Positions 36,795 to 46,828 of a stretch of DNA of 64,000 nt are shown one piece after another. Made by a program: the position numbers and the translations under genes. How positions within the stretch are numbered: the first letter of the stretch is position 1; every line of letters begins with the position of its first letter. Origin of the DNA: Akkermansiaceae bacterium (GTDB lineage Bacteria > Verrucomicrobiota > Verrucomicrobiia > Verrucomicrobiales > Akkermansiaceae); assembly GCA_026421245.1 (NCBI GenBank), contig JAPKDJ010000014.1, forward strand, positions 1-64,000, read 5' to 3'. Under the pieces are notes generated by a model. The model did no database searches, was not told the DNA's origin, and was given only the letters and a program-made list of their open reading frames with translations.

Positions 36795-39700
36795 TCATCC
36801 CATCCAGGGTGCCAATTCCCGCTGCAGGGCGACATTCAGCGTCGCGTGGAACTCCTCAGGGAGTTCAATCGTGGCCCGCTTTCCAGCTCCACTTTGAATG
36901 TGTAACACGACCGGAACTTCCCCGGGATATTCAGCAAGAATGCCTTTGATTCGATGAAGATCATCAGGAGTATTTCGTCCTGTCCACAACGTCAATTCGA
37001 CGAATCCATTCTTCTTCACTCGCTTCTCTTTCAACTCACGAATCTGCGATCCCGTCAAACGGAGTTGCTCGGTTCGGTCGTCAACCGTCACTTGTGCTTT
37101 TAATTGAATCACTTTCCCCGCCATCATTAACCCCGCATCGCGTGCCGGAAGGTAACTCTCGCTCCAGCAAACCATTTCCCGGTCGCCGGTAAAGTCCTGG
37201 ATCACAACCACCCCGAAAGGCTTTCCCGCCTTGGTGACTTTGTGCTCCACACTTCGAATCATTCCGGCGAAAGGGAATCGGGCCCTCTTGTCGCTGAGGT
37301 CCACTTCATCAAGCAGGCCTAATTTAATAAATCGATCCGAGTCCACCACTCCACGAAATTTATCGAGAGGATGCCCGGTCACATAAAACCCCAGAAGCTC
37401 CTTCTCATGCTCCAGCCGTTCGTCCTTTGTCCACTCTTCTGGAGCTGGAGAATCCGCTGTCACCGGAGGAGGCACGGCAAACTCCATCGCATCAAAAAGT
37501 CCACCCTGTCCCGAAGCCCGATCTTTCTGGGCATTGCTGGCACTGGCCACCACCTTCTCAACACGATCCGTCATTCCCGCCCGGGTCTCTCCGGTCCAAT
37601 CCATAGCACCTGCCTTGATGAGATTCTCCAGGATCCGCTTGTTGATGACTTTGGAATCAAGGCGATTGCAAAAATCATCCAAGGATTCAAATTCCCCATT
37701 TTCCTCGCGCTCCTTGATCGCCATCGCCATGGCAGCGGCACCCACGTTTTTAATGGCCGAAAGCCCGTAACGGATTCCCTGCTTCCCTCCCAAGATCTCC
37801 TCGGGTGCGAAGCGAAGCTTCGATTGGTTCAGGTTCGGTGGCAGAATTTCGAATCCCATCCGGAAACATTCGTTCACAAACACGCTAATCTTGTCCGTGT
37901 TAGTAATTTCGTTTGAGAGAAGAGCCGACATAAACTCGATCGGATGATTAGCCTTCAGGAATCCCGTCCAATACGAGATGAAGCCGTAACACGCCGAGTG
38001 TGATTTGTTGAAACCGTATCCCGCAAAGCCCGCGATCTTGTCAAAAATCAAGTTGGCATTGCGCTCGTCGATTTGGTTCATCTTGAAGGCCCCCTCCACG
38101 AAGATCTCCCGCTGTTTCGCCATCTCGGACGGCTTCTTCTTGCCCATCGCGCGACGGAGAATATCGGCGCCACCAAGAGTATAACCCGCGAGCATTTTCG
38201 CAGCATTCTGCACCTGCTCCTGATAAATCATCACCCCATAGGTGTCTCCGCAAATCTCCTCAAGAAGTGGGTGCTCATACTTCGGCTGGCTGCGACCTTC
38301 TTTCACCTCAATCATCTGGTCGATGTATTGCATCGCCCCCGGTCGATAGAGCGCGAGCAGGTCAATGATATCCTCAATCCGGTTAATCCCGTACTTCCGG
38401 CAAGTCTCCACCATTCCGCCACTCTCCAACTGGAAGACGCCCATCGTCTCTCCGGCGTTGAGCATTTTAAAGGTTAGACCATCCTCAAGTGAAATTTCGT
38501 AGATATCAAAATCCGGTGTGTGAGTGCGGATGGAATCAATGGCCTCCTGAATCACCGTCATGTTTTTTAGGCCGAGGAAGTCCATTTTCAGCAGGCCAAC
38601 ATCGGTAATGGCACTCATGTCATACTGGGTCACCACTTCCCCCTCGTTTCCACGCGTCAGTGGCACGTGTTCATCGAGCGGACGATCTCCAATCACCACC
38701 CCGGCCGCGTGCACCCCGACATTTCGGCTCATTCCCTCCAGCTTGAGGGCATACTCCCACATCTCCTGGTAGGTTGAACTACTCTCGATCTTCTCGCGCA
38801 GCTCAGCCTTCTCCTCATACTCCTTCGCCAACTTCACCCCCGGCTTGGCCTCGATCATTTTGGAAATTTGATCGGCCTCCCCGTAGCTGATCCCCATGAC
38901 CCGCGCCACGTCACGAATGACCGACTTGGCCCCCATCTTACCGTAAGTGATAATGTGCGCGACGTTTCGCTCACCATACTTGCGGCGAACATACTCAATC
39001 ACCTCGGGGCGTCGCGTCTGGCAAAAGTCAATATCGACATCGGGGGGTGAAACACGCTCCGGGTTCAAGAATCGTTCAAAGAGCAATCCAAAACGCATCG
39101 GACAAATATCTGTTATCCCCATCGTGTAGGACACCAGCGAGCCAGCAGCCGAACCCCGCCCGGGGCCGACAGGGATATTTTGATCCTTGGCCCAGTTAAT
39201 AAAGTCGGCCGTAATCAGGAAGTACGAAGCGAACTTGAGTTGAATAATAATTTCCATCTCATACTCGAGACGATCGATCAACTCCTGATCCTTAGCCTTC
39301 TCCACTCCATATCGCACCTCCAGTCCTTCAAAGCAAAGCTTCCTGAAATGATCATTGGGCAAGGAACCATCATCGGGCTTGTATTCCGGATACTTTTCCG
39401 ACGAAGTGGGATCGAGAATAAACTCCACATTACAACGTTCCGCGATCTCCAAGGTCGCATCACAAGCACCCGGATAATCTGCAAAGAGAGCACGCATTTC
39501 CCCGGGAGTCTTAAAATACACCTCAGGAGTATAGCGCATGCGATTCTCATCAATCAGAAGCCGACTGGTCCCGATACAAATCATGACGTCATGCGCCTCA
39601 TGATCCTCCCTGTTCAGGAAATGCACATCATTCGCCGCCACCAACTTAAGTTCCATCTTCTCCGCAAACTTCACTAGCGTATCACGGATTTTGGCCTGCT

Positions 39701-40253
39701 GCTCCATCCCGTGATTGTGAATCTCAAGGTAGAGATTCTCCTTCCCGTAAATATCCAGAAGCTCTTGGGCGGTCTCCCACGCTTTATCTTCCTGATCCTG
39801 AAGAATCCACTCATTGATCGGTCCCGAAATACAACCCGACAGGCAGATGATTCCCTCGGAATACTCCCGCAAAATCTCACGATCTACCCGCGGCTTGCCA
39901 TACCACATTCCTTCAAGATGGCCTTTCGAAACCAGTTTCTGCAGGTTGCCCCAACCCACGTTATTCTCGGCAAGGAGCGTCATGTGACAGGCCCGCTTGC
40001 GGCCTGGAATCTCCTCCCGTTTTTCGATGGACTCGGGAGCGAGGTAGATTTCGCACCCCATGACCGGCTTCACCCCGACCTCGTGACAGGCTTTGTAAAA
40101 GCTAATCGCTCCATACAGATTACCATGATCGGTCATCGCCACCGCGGGCATTCCCAACTCCTTGGCCCGCTCCGCCACATCCTTCGTCCGGCATGCTCCG
40201 TCGAGCGTGGAATACTCGGTGTGAAGGTGGAGGTGGACAAACGAATCGGACAT
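36795..40253 (-). CDS. dnaE: DNA polymerase III alpha subunit
   Basis: 1152 residues, the usual length for DnaE. The N-terminal PHP domain begins 'FVHLHLHTEYSTLDGAC' with intact histidines and 'VAMTDHGNLYGA'. The palm holds 'GPGRGSAAGSLVSY' and the catalytic aspartates in 'PDVDIDFCQTRR'. Beyond these come 'YGFNKSHSACYG' in the fingers, tandem helix-hairpin-helix and an OB-fold domain near the C-terminus ('FPFAGMIRSVEHKVTKAG'). It is the main replicative polymerase, acting in the cytoplasm with the beta clamp. A single gene, convergent with the hydroxyproline operon. Confidence 0.97.
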   Translation of the reverse strand: MSDSFVHLHLHTEYSTLDGACRTKDVAERAKELGMPAVAMTDHGNLYGAISFYKACHEVGVKPVMGCEIYLAPESIEKREEIPGRKRACHMTLLAENNVGWGNLQKLVSKGHLEGMWYGKPRVDREILREYSEGIICLSGCISGPINEWILQDQEDKAWETAQELLDIYGKENLYLEIHNHGMEQQAKIRDTLVKFAEKMELKLVAANDVHFLNREDHEAHDVMICIGTSRLLIDENRMRYTPEVYFKTPGEMRALFADYPGACDATLEIAERCNVEFILDPTSSEKYPEYKPDDGSLPNDHFRKLCFEGLEVRYGVEKAKDQELIDRLEYEMEIIIQLKFASYFLITADFINWAKDQNIPVGPGRGSAAGSLVSYTMGITDICPMRFGLLFERFLNPERVSPPDVDIDFCQTRRPEVIEYVRRKYGERNVAHIITYGKMGAKSVIRDVARVMGISYGEADQISKMIEAKPGVKLAKEYEEKAELREKIESSSTYQEMWEYALKLEGMSRNVGVHAAGVVIGDRPLDEHVPLTRGNEGEVVTQYDMSAITDVGLLKMDFLGLKNMTVIQEAIDSIRTHTPDFDIYEISLEDGLTFKMLNAGETMGVFQLESGGMVETCRKYGINRIEDIIDLLALYRPGAMQYIDQMIEVKEGRSQPKYEHPLLEEICGDTYGVMIYQEQVQNAAKMLAGYTLGGADILRRAMGKKKPSEMAKQREIFVEGAFKMNQIDERNANLIFDKIAGFAGYGFNKSHSACYGFISYWTGFLKANHPIEFMSALLSNEITNTDKISVFVNECFRMGFEILPPNLNQSKLRFAPEEILGGKQGIRYGLSAIKNVGAAAMAMAIKEREENGEFESLDDFCNRLDSKVINKRILENLIKAGAMDWTGETRAGMTDRVEKVVASASNAQKDRASGQGGLFDAMEFAVPPPVTADSPAPEEWTKDERLEHEKELLGFYVTGHPLDKFRGVVDSDRFIKLGLLDEVDLSDKRARFPFAGMIRSVEHKVTKAGKPFGVVVIQDFTGDREMVCWSESYLPARDAGLMMAGKVIQLKAQVTVDDRTEQLRLTGSQIRELKEKRVKKNGFVELTLWTGRNTPDDLHRIKGILAEYPGEVPVVLHIQSGAGKRATIELPEEFHATLNVALQRELAPWMG

Positions 40254-40612
40254 CGGACAAACTCTGCCCCGAAGAGGGCGGTTTTCAAATCCCGAACTGC
40301 AGGCTGGGTCATTTTCGGTGTGAATAAGTAGACCCCGTCTTTCTAATTCCCGGCTCCCGCTCTAAATCCCCCCCCAAATCCTCTCGATCCACGTCACACC
40401 AGACTGATCACCTGATTCCAGGCATTGCGGGACAGGCTGGGCGTATATGAAAATTGTTTACCCTCGAAATATCAATTATTTTGGGATTCTTCAAAAAACG
40501 AGTCCTCGTTCCCATTTTCCAGACGGTCGCCCCTTCGAAATCTCAACCGCAGGCGATACACCGGCAGAAAATATGTTCGCCGCATCCAGCCTTTTTCGAG
40601 TAAAAGGACGCA
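40254..40612. other. Divergent intergenic region
   Basis: 359 bases between the starts of dnaE and the PQQ-like propeller, so it should hold both promoters. AT-rich stretches around 40445-40500 are plausible promoter parts but I cannot assign boxes. No gene is visible. Confidence 0.3.
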
Positions 40613-41881
40613 ATGAAAAGACAAATCTTCCTCGCTCTCTCCTGTCTCGGAGTATTACCCACCGTCTCTCAAGCCAAAGACTGGCCCCAATGGCGTGGCC
40701 CCGACCGCACCGGCCTTTCCGCCGAAACTGGCGTCGTCAATAGCTGGAAAAAATCCGTGCCCAAGCTCCTTTGGAACGTCGAGGGTAGTGGTAGAGGATT
40801 CTCCTCGGTTTCCATCGCCAACGGCGTTCTTTACACCACCGGAAACTTCAAGGGAGACAAAGAGGGTCAGGGAGTCAGCGCCTTCTCAATCAAGGACGGC
40901 AAGCTCCTCTGGCAAACGCCCGTCACTGATTTTGTCCCGGAACACGGATACGGTGGAGCTCGTTCCGCCCCCACCGTCGATGGCGACCGTCTCTACGTCA
41001 CCACATCAAACGGCGTCATCGCTTGTGTTTCAACTCAAGGAAAACTTCTCTGGTCCAAGGATTTTAAAAAGGAATGGAACGGGAAAATGATGTCGGGTTG
41101 GGGCTTTTCCGAATCTCCTCTCGTCGATGGTGACCATGTCGTCTGCACCCCGGGCGCCGACGATGCCTTCATGGTTTCTCTCGATAAACAGACCGGTGCC
41201 ACCAAGTGGAAGACCAAGCTCGGCAAAGTCGGAAAGAAAGGTAAAGACGGCGCGGGTTACAGCTCTATTGTCATTTCCAACGGAGGTGGCGTAAAACAAT
41301 ACGTCCAAATGACCGGGCGTGGTGTCATCGGAGTCCGCGCCAAAGACGGACGCTTCATGTGGAACTACAACAAGGTCGCCAATAGCACGGCCAACATCCC
41401 AACCCCCATCACCGACGGTGACCACATCTTTTGCTCTACCGGATACGGCACCGGATCAGCGCTTCTCAAACTCGTCTCCAAAGGGAGCGGAGCGATTGCA
41501 GAAGAAGTATACTTCCTCAAGCCCAAGACCCTCCAAAACCACCACGGCGGCATGGTCCTCATCGACGGCCACATCTATTGCGGCCACAAGCACAATGGCG
41601 GTGACCCCATCTGTGTCGAAATGAAATCCGGAGAAGTAAAATGGGGACCCGCGAAAGGTCCTGGACATGGATCCGCCTGCGTCACCTATGTCGATGGTCA
41701 TCTCATCTATCGCTACCAAAGCGGCCATCTCTCCCTAGTCAAAGCCACCCCAGAAGGCTATCAATTCAAGGGCAGTTTTATGCCAGCTCATCAAGAGTCC
41801 GAGTCCTGGGCCCACCCCGTCGTTTCCGATGGCAAGCTCTACCTCCGCGAGCAAAATCGCATCATGTGCTACCAGCTCTAA
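40613..41881 (+). CDS. Exported PQQ-like beta-propeller protein
   Basis: 422 residues with signal peptide MKRQIFLALSCLGVLPTVSQA. The mature protein starts 'KDWPQWRGPDRTGLS', the hallmark of the large PQQ-like repeat family of planctomycetes and Verrucomicrobia. Repeats such as 'AFSIKDGKLLWQTPV', 'CVSTQGKLLWSKDF' and 'SLDKQTGATKWKTKL' are the W-type propeller blades (about seven). It lacks the active-site residues of quinoprotein dehydrogenases that I could recognise, so it may be a scaffold or binding protein as in BamB. An AGGA precedes the ATG by five bases. Function unknown beyond fold and location. Confidence 0.88.
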   Translation: MKRQIFLALSCLGVLPTVSQAKDWPQWRGPDRTGLSAETGVVNSWKKSVPKLLWNVEGSGRGFSSVSIANGVLYTTGNFKGDKEGQGVSAFSIKDGKLLWQTPVTDFVPEHGYGGARSAPTVDGDRLYVTTSNGVIACVSTQGKLLWSKDFKKEWNGKMMSGWGFSESPLVDGDHVVCTPGADDAFMVSLDKQTGATKWKTKLGKVGKKGKDGAGYSSIVISNGGGVKQYVQMTGRGVIGVRAKDGRFMWNYNKVANSTANIPTPITDGDHIFCSTGYGTGSALLKLVSKGSGAIAEEVYFLKPKTLQNHHGGMVLIDGHIYCGHKHNGGDPICVEMKSGEVKWGPAKGPGHGSACVTYVDGHLIYRYQSGHLSLVKATPEGYQFKGSFMPAHQESESWAHPVVSDGKLYLREQNRIMCYQL

Positions 41882-42168
41882 GCCATCGTTTGATTAGTTC
41901 GGTTGTGATTTCTAGAATAACTTCGTGAATTCAATAATCTGTTTCAACTTGGCCGGTCCCTGTGTTCCAGACAAAGGGACCAAAGGATTTATTTATTGTC
42001 GGAGGTTACAAATCCGACCACGGCCTTCGCCACCGTCCTCACTTTGCTTCTCTGTCTCACCCTCTTCTCCCTTTTCCACCACAAAAAATACGCAGCATAG
42101 ATAACAGTTCATTCCCGATAGTAAGAAGTGGAATAACAAATCTTCCCCTGCATCTTATCCTTGAAACA

Positions 42169-42654
42169 ATGATTCGTCGCCTGTCAGCGTCTTTTTTTCT
42201 TCTGGGAATGGTGGTCTTGGTGCTTCTTCAGCAACCAGCCTTTGCTTACTGCGCTCATACCAAACAAGTCTTCATTACCGATTGCGGCTGTGGACAAGCG
42301 GCGGATATTTTCTGCCCTCATTGTCTGGAAGAGAAATCCTCTCAACCTGGCGACAAATGTTCCGACAAGATCCAATTGGATACCGACGACCTCATTTGGT
42401 TCGATCTTGCGATCGATTCACGAGCCGAATTTTCGAGCCCGGTCGCCTGCTGCGACGCAGCTCCACTCACCTTCTCTCCCGCTGCAGAATTCTCCGTCAC
42501 CCCCCTCCGGCCTCCGCCCCCTCCCCTCGGCCTTCTCAATTCGCTAGAGTCATTCATCTCACTCTCTTTCTCAATCATACCCTTCGGAAGAGAATACTCA
42601 GAAGAAGACAACCAAGAGCGAGGAATCCAAAGAAGGGAATCGCTGTCGTTTTGA
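42169..42654 (+). CDS. Small secreted cysteine-rich protein, paralogue of 55702-56118
   Basis: 161 residues from ATG 42169. Signal peptide MIRRLSASFFLLGMVVLVLLQQPAFA. The mature part has closely spaced cysteines ('YCAHTKQVFITDCGCGQ', 'FCPHCLEE', 'CCDAA'), then 'DDLIWFDLAID' and a proline run 'RPPPPPLGLL'. The gene at 55702 shares the MIR-LSAS start, the '[FY][IL][TS]DC.C' core, the 'LIW/ILW' segment and 'RPPP..GL', so the two are paralogues. The last ~27 residues here have no counterpart and overlap the convergent VWA gene by 80 bases. Cysteine-rich exported proteins of this size often bind copper or other metals; that is inference. Confidence 0.7.
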   Translation: MIRRLSASFFLLGMVVLVLLQQPAFAYCAHTKQVFITDCGCGQAADIFCPHCLEEKSSQPGDKCSDKIQLDTDDLIWFDLAIDSRAEFSSPVACCDAAPLTFSPAAEFSVTPLRPPPPPLGLLNSLESFISLSFSIIPFGREYSEEDNQERGIQRRESLSF

Positions 42655-45076
42655 CGTTGATCGGAGCAATACCCGTTTTGACCTCAGTTGGTTGATAGTT
42701 TTCTCTGTCCAAAACATCGCGGCGGAATTCAGAAGCTAGGCGGTATTCATCCGGATAGCCACGGTTCCACTGGAGGGTTTTTATCTTAGCATGAACCGCA
42801 TCGGTCAACTGAAGGGCCATGCGATCTCCGGTGATTGATACACTTGCTTGATAGCGACCCAGACCGGTTTCCTTCACCGTGACAGGCGTAGTATTGCCAT
42901 CGGCATCAAAGGCCTCGGCCTTCCACTCAATGCCATTCACGGGAGAACCGGCATCATTAAGACGGCGGATATCAATCTTCCACTGCCCGCCTTCGACACG
43001 GGTTTGGGCTGCGAGTCCAACCGAATCGTTTTTCTTCAAGGCGCCGCGAATGACCTGTGCCCAGAACGGGCCAAAGCCATCCCAGGTCAGCCATTCACTT
43101 CCCCACCGGTCGGTAAGATCAGCAGTGAATGCAACGCCGGTTCCGAGGCCAAATTGGCCGGTCGCAAGCAAGGGATCACCGGATTCGGTAGCAAGAAGCA
43201 ATTGCGCCGTTGGCTTCACCCGGGTCATGACGTAACCGAGAACCATCGGGAACTCAGACTCTTCATATCCGGAAATCATGGGGTGTTCGGCAATGGGAGC
43301 AACTGTGTAGAGATCCTCCTTAATGGCCGACTTACTGGCCTGCATCGTTTCCTTAGTGAAAATCTGCGGGACATTTTCCGGAGCATCAGTCTCGTAGTAA
43401 CGTCCCTTCCCGGCATCAGCCATCGCTGCAAGGAGTTCGCGGGAGGCCCCTTGCCCCATTGCAACGGTCGAAACGGTCATGCCGGACTCCGCCATTTCCT
43501 GGCACAACTCGAGAAGGTTCGACTGCGAAGTTTGGCCGTCCGTCATCGCAATGACGTGTTTAATTTTAGCACTGGCCCGCGCAAGAATGTCTTTAGCCTG
43601 CGCCACCGCCGGAGCGAGATCAGTGCCACCACTTGCCTGGATGGAATCAATGGCCGCGCTAATGGCACCCTGGTTTCCGGCAGGGGTAAGATCGAGGAAA
43701 AGCTGCGGATTACTGTCGAAGCCAATCACCGCAATTTGATCCTGCGGACTCAGAAGTTCGGCTGCAGCACGAGCGGCCTGTCGAGCGAGCACGATGGAAT
43801 TACCTGACATAGAACCGGATTTATCGATCACCAATACCATGGCGAGCGAGGGCTTCTGTTTCTCTTTCTCAAAACGTGACACCAATGGGAGCACCTCCTC
43901 GACCGGAGTTTTGAAATATCCGCCAAGCCCGAAGGAATTCTCCGAACCCGTCATGATCAGTCCGCCACCAAAGTCACTGACGTATTGCTTGAGCCACTGC
44001 ATTTGCTTCGGCTGAATCGAAGTCGCCGGAATATCAGCGAGCATGATGGCATCGAAGGCAAGGAGACCGCGCAAGGAATCGGGAAGACCCCGGGCACCGC
44101 GAACATCGAGTTCGATCCCCTGCTCGCGGAGAGCGCGAGCAGCTTCCCGAAGTTGTTGGGGGTTCTCGTGAATGACCAAAACCCTAGGCTGGCCACTGAC
44201 AGAAATCGTGGTCGAGACCTGGTTGTTATTGGGAAAGTAATCTTCATCTGGCTCAAGGCGCGCTTCCCAAACACTGTCACCTGAGGAAACCATCTCCACC
44301 TCGACGTATTCCACAGTCTCCTCACCCGCTTTCAGCTGCACCTGCTTCTCAGCCACCGCAACCCCACGGTGAAGAATCCGGAGCTTCGCTTTCATATCGC
44401 GGTTCGCACCCAGTTCGACTCTAAGGCGGGCAATCTCTCCCTGGAAGGCTGTCGGCGAGACCGCAGCGAACTTGGTAATGGACGCCTCGGGCTTCTTGAG
44501 GGATTCAAGTTGAACCACACGAACGTCGGTCTTTTCCTTTTCCAGTTGGGCAAAAACACCGGCAGGGTTCGCTGGAAGCAAACCATCAGTCAGGAGAACA
44601 ATCCGCTTCCCTCGATCAGCCGGAAGTGAAAGCCGGACATGTGAAACAGCGGCTGCAAGATTGGTGGACGCACGGAACTCGGCGTCGCCCCTTCCCTTTT
44701 CGCAGGCTTCGATAAATTCGTCGACCTCACCGAGCGAGACTTCACGCGCTTCTTTTCCGAAAAGGAAAATGCCATGCGAATCGCCTTCATCGAGAGCCTC
44801 GATTCCTTTCCCCACCTTTGTGAGCGCGATCCTCATGGAAGAAACATCGATCGACTCGGAAACATCGAGCAGGAAAGCCACATGGACTTCCTTTTTCTCC
44901 GCGCTCCAAAACGGGCGACAAAGAGCACAGATAATCAGCACGATCGCCGCCACACGAAAGAAGAAAGAGAGCCACTTCACACGAGTGGGGCGGTCGACCA
45001 ATGAGAAATAAAATGCGGGAGCAAGTCCAACAAGAACGAGGAGCCACCAGAGCGAGTTCCATCCTAGAAATTCCAT
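42575..45076 (-). CDS. Membrane protein with two VWA domains and a glutamine-amidotransferase-like domain
   Basis: 833 residues. Two membrane segments at the N-terminus ('LWWLLVLVGLAPAFYFSLV', 'FFRVAAIVLIICALCRPFW') are followed by a VWA domain with MIDAS 'FLLDVSESID', a beta domain, an amidotransferase-fold region ('RVLVIHENPQQLREAARALREQG'), and a second VWA with complete MIDAS 'MVLVIDKSGSMSGN'. A C-terminal membrane segment ends 'LLLSILFRRV'. Such proteins close MoxR-DUF58-BatA operons and are thought to help assemble or activate envelope complexes. It starts at the base next to the stop of the preceding VWA gene. Its last 80 bases overlap the convergent cysteine-rich protein gene. Confidence 0.9.
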   Translation of the reverse strand: MEFLGWNSLWWLLVLVGLAPAFYFSLVDRPTRVKWLSFFFRVAAIVLIICALCRPFWSAEKKEVHVAFLLDVSESIDVSSMRIALTKVGKGIEALDEGDSHGIFLFGKEAREVSLGEVDEFIEACEKGRGDAEFRASTNLAAAVSHVRLSLPADRGKRIVLLTDGLLPANPAGVFAQLEKEKTDVRVVQLESLKKPEASITKFAAVSPTAFQGEIARLRVELGANRDMKAKLRILHRGVAVAEKQVQLKAGEETVEYVEVEMVSSGDSVWEARLEPDEDYFPNNNQVSTTISVSGQPRVLVIHENPQQLREAARALREQGIELDVRGARGLPDSLRGLLAFDAIMLADIPATSIQPKQMQWLKQYVSDFGGGLIMTGSENSFGLGGYFKTPVEEVLPLVSRFEKEKQKPSLAMVLVIDKSGSMSGNSIVLARQAARAAAELLSPQDQIAVIGFDSNPQLFLDLTPAGNQGAISAAIDSIQASGGTDLAPAVAQAKDILARASAKIKHVIAMTDGQTSQSNLLELCQEMAESGMTVSTVAMGQGASRELLAAMADAGKGRYYETDAPENVPQIFTKETMQASKSAIKEDLYTVAPIAEHPMISGYEESEFPMVLGYVMTRVKPTAQLLLATESGDPLLATGQFGLGTGVAFTADLTDRWGSEWLTWDGFGPFWAQVIRGALKKNDSVGLAAQTRVEGGQWKIDIRRLNDAGSPVNGIEWKAEAFDADGNTTPVTVKETGLGRYQASVSITGDRMALQLTDAVHAKIKTLQWNRGYPDEYRLASEFRRDVLDRENYQPTEVKTGIAPINVKTTAIPFFGFLALGCLLLSILFRRV

Positions 45077-46828
45077 TTAACCAAGTTTTCTACGATGATA
45101 GAGACTGCTTTCCACAGCGATAATGATGAGGGCGATAATCAAAAGCCATAGTGCCGGAGGATTTCCACTGGCAACGTCTTCCGCCGAATCCTCCGGCCCC
45201 GAATCGTCAAGAAGCGACTCACCGGGATGAAGGAGCGAAGCACCGAAAACAGTAGTCTGACCGGACAAGGAGAGGGAGAAAAGTCCGCGTTCATCCAGCT
45301 GGGCAGCTCCACCCTCAACTACATCTCCACTAGGTTTGGTTAAGGTTCCTCCGTCGGGAATCTGGACGACAGTCCCGGTGGGATAAACAGCCTTCCAATC
45401 GCCCTCGCGGGACTTCAAGTGGCGGGCTGCATCGTGCACCAACACTGGGAACCAAGGAGACAGGAAGAAATCACCAAGGGTCGGATCGAGATTCACGACA
45501 ATTGCGGTGCGTCCTTCCTGCGAACTTTTGTAAATGAGCGGCACACCGCTTTCGGACTTGGCTAGGATAATCGCTCCAGCAGGAGGTGTGATGGCGCGGG
45601 CTCCCACAAACCGGAATCCTTCGAGATCCAGGTGTTTCAAGATCGGATGACCTTCCACGATCACCCGGGCCGCAAGAACCTCCACGGGATCACCCAGCGA
45701 AGTCCAGAAAGGAGACTCACCGTCGGGACCAAAAACAAGCGCAGGTTCCTCACCATCGGGAGCTCCCTGCCCCAACATGAGTTCGGCACTTTCGGATGAC
45801 TGAGTCAAAAAACCTCCGGCCATGTCGAAGGCTTCGATACAGCACTGGAAAAAGTAGCTTTGTTTGGCGCTGACTCGAACCGGAATCTTCTTCTGTTCGG
45901 GCAGGATCATTTCGATCTCATTGTCCTTGGGAAAGTCGTCGGCGATATTCAATGAAACGATCCATTTTCCCGGCTCGGCTTCTCCCACTTCCAAAACACG
46001 GGGCTCGGTGAGCCCAGGTTCGAGCGCCACCGGAAGGAGACGGGCAATTCCTCCGGTTTCGGCATTACGAAGTTCTAACTCGGCCTGCTTTGTCTCCGCG
46101 AAGGAGGAAGCGATACGATAAAAGAAGCCTGCGGTATTCACCTTGCCCGGAATCCAGCCAAAATCAGCTTCCACCAAACCGGCATTCTCCATGGGTTCAC
46201 CGAGACGCATGACCTCAATATTTTCATTCAAGCCTTCCAAGCCACCATGGCCGTCGGTCAGTAAAATGACGCGGCAATTGCCGCCGCCTTCATCGCCGCT
46301 GGCATATTGATTGAGCGTCCGCCGCGCTGACTCGGAAACCGGGACGTCACGGGTATCGAGGCTGCGAACCGACTGCAACAAGTCACGAGGACTGTCAGAA
46401 AGATGACTTACAAAGTCGAGCTCGTCGGCAAAGCTGGCGAGCGCCATGCGCCGGGTGCCATTGAGTGCCGTCACGATACCTTCCGCTTCCTCCCGTGCCA
46501 GATCAATCCCCCGCTCATCCACCGGGCCCGCTGACATCGAAGCCGAGATGTCGACCACGACAAGGAGGTCCCGTCCATCGTCATCATCGACCCGAGGGCG
46601 GGACATCGCAAAAACAATCGCGGCCGCTGCGATCAGCATCAGGCTGAGCGAAAAGAGATCGCGAAGACGACGAAAAAGCGCCGAGGATTTCTTCTCTTCG
46701 AAAACCTTCTGCCAGAGAAAAAAGGCATTGGTCTGCTTTCGGCGAGATCGGACCTTGAGGAAGAAAACCGCCGCAATGGGAATGAGCGCGAGCAATCCCC
46801 ATAGCAAACCGGGAGCGAGAAAGGTCAT
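45077..46828 (-). CDS. BatA-type VWA membrane protein
   Basis: 583 residues. N-terminal BatA domain with 'FLAPGLLWGLLALIPIAAVFFLKV' and a second membrane segment 'LFSLSLMLIAAAAIVFAMSRPR', then a VWA domain with MIDAS 'LLVVVDISASMS', 'ALASFADELDF' and 'VILLTDGHGG'. A long beta-rich periplasmic part follows and a C-terminal membrane helix 'PALWLLIIALIIIAVESSLYH'. The start codon overlaps the DUF58 gene stop by four bases. It is expected to work with the MoxR ATPase and DUF58 protein encoded upstream in the same operon. The cargo or target is unknown. Confidence 0.92.
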   Translation of the reverse strand: MTFLAPGLLWGLLALIPIAAVFFLKVRSRRKQTNAFFLWQKVFEEKKSSALFRRLRDLFSLSLMLIAAAAIVFAMSRPRVDDDDGRDLLVVVDISASMSAGPVDERGIDLAREEAEGIVTALNGTRRMALASFADELDFVSHLSDSPRDLLQSVRSLDTRDVPVSESARRTLNQYASGDEGGGNCRVILLTDGHGGLEGLNENIEVMRLGEPMENAGLVEADFGWIPGKVNTAGFFYRIASSFAETKQAELELRNAETGGIARLLPVALEPGLTEPRVLEVGEAEPGKWIVSLNIADDFPKDNEIEMILPEQKKIPVRVSAKQSYFFQCCIEAFDMAGGFLTQSSESAELMLGQGAPDGEEPALVFGPDGESPFWTSLGDPVEVLAARVIVEGHPILKHLDLEGFRFVGARAITPPAGAIILAKSESGVPLIYKSSQEGRTAIVVNLDPTLGDFFLSPWFPVLVHDAARHLKSREGDWKAVYPTGTVVQIPDGGTLTKPSGDVVEGGAAQLDERGLFSLSLSGQTTVFGASLLHPGESLLDDSGPEDSAEDVASGNPPALWLLIIALIIIAVESSLYHRRKLG

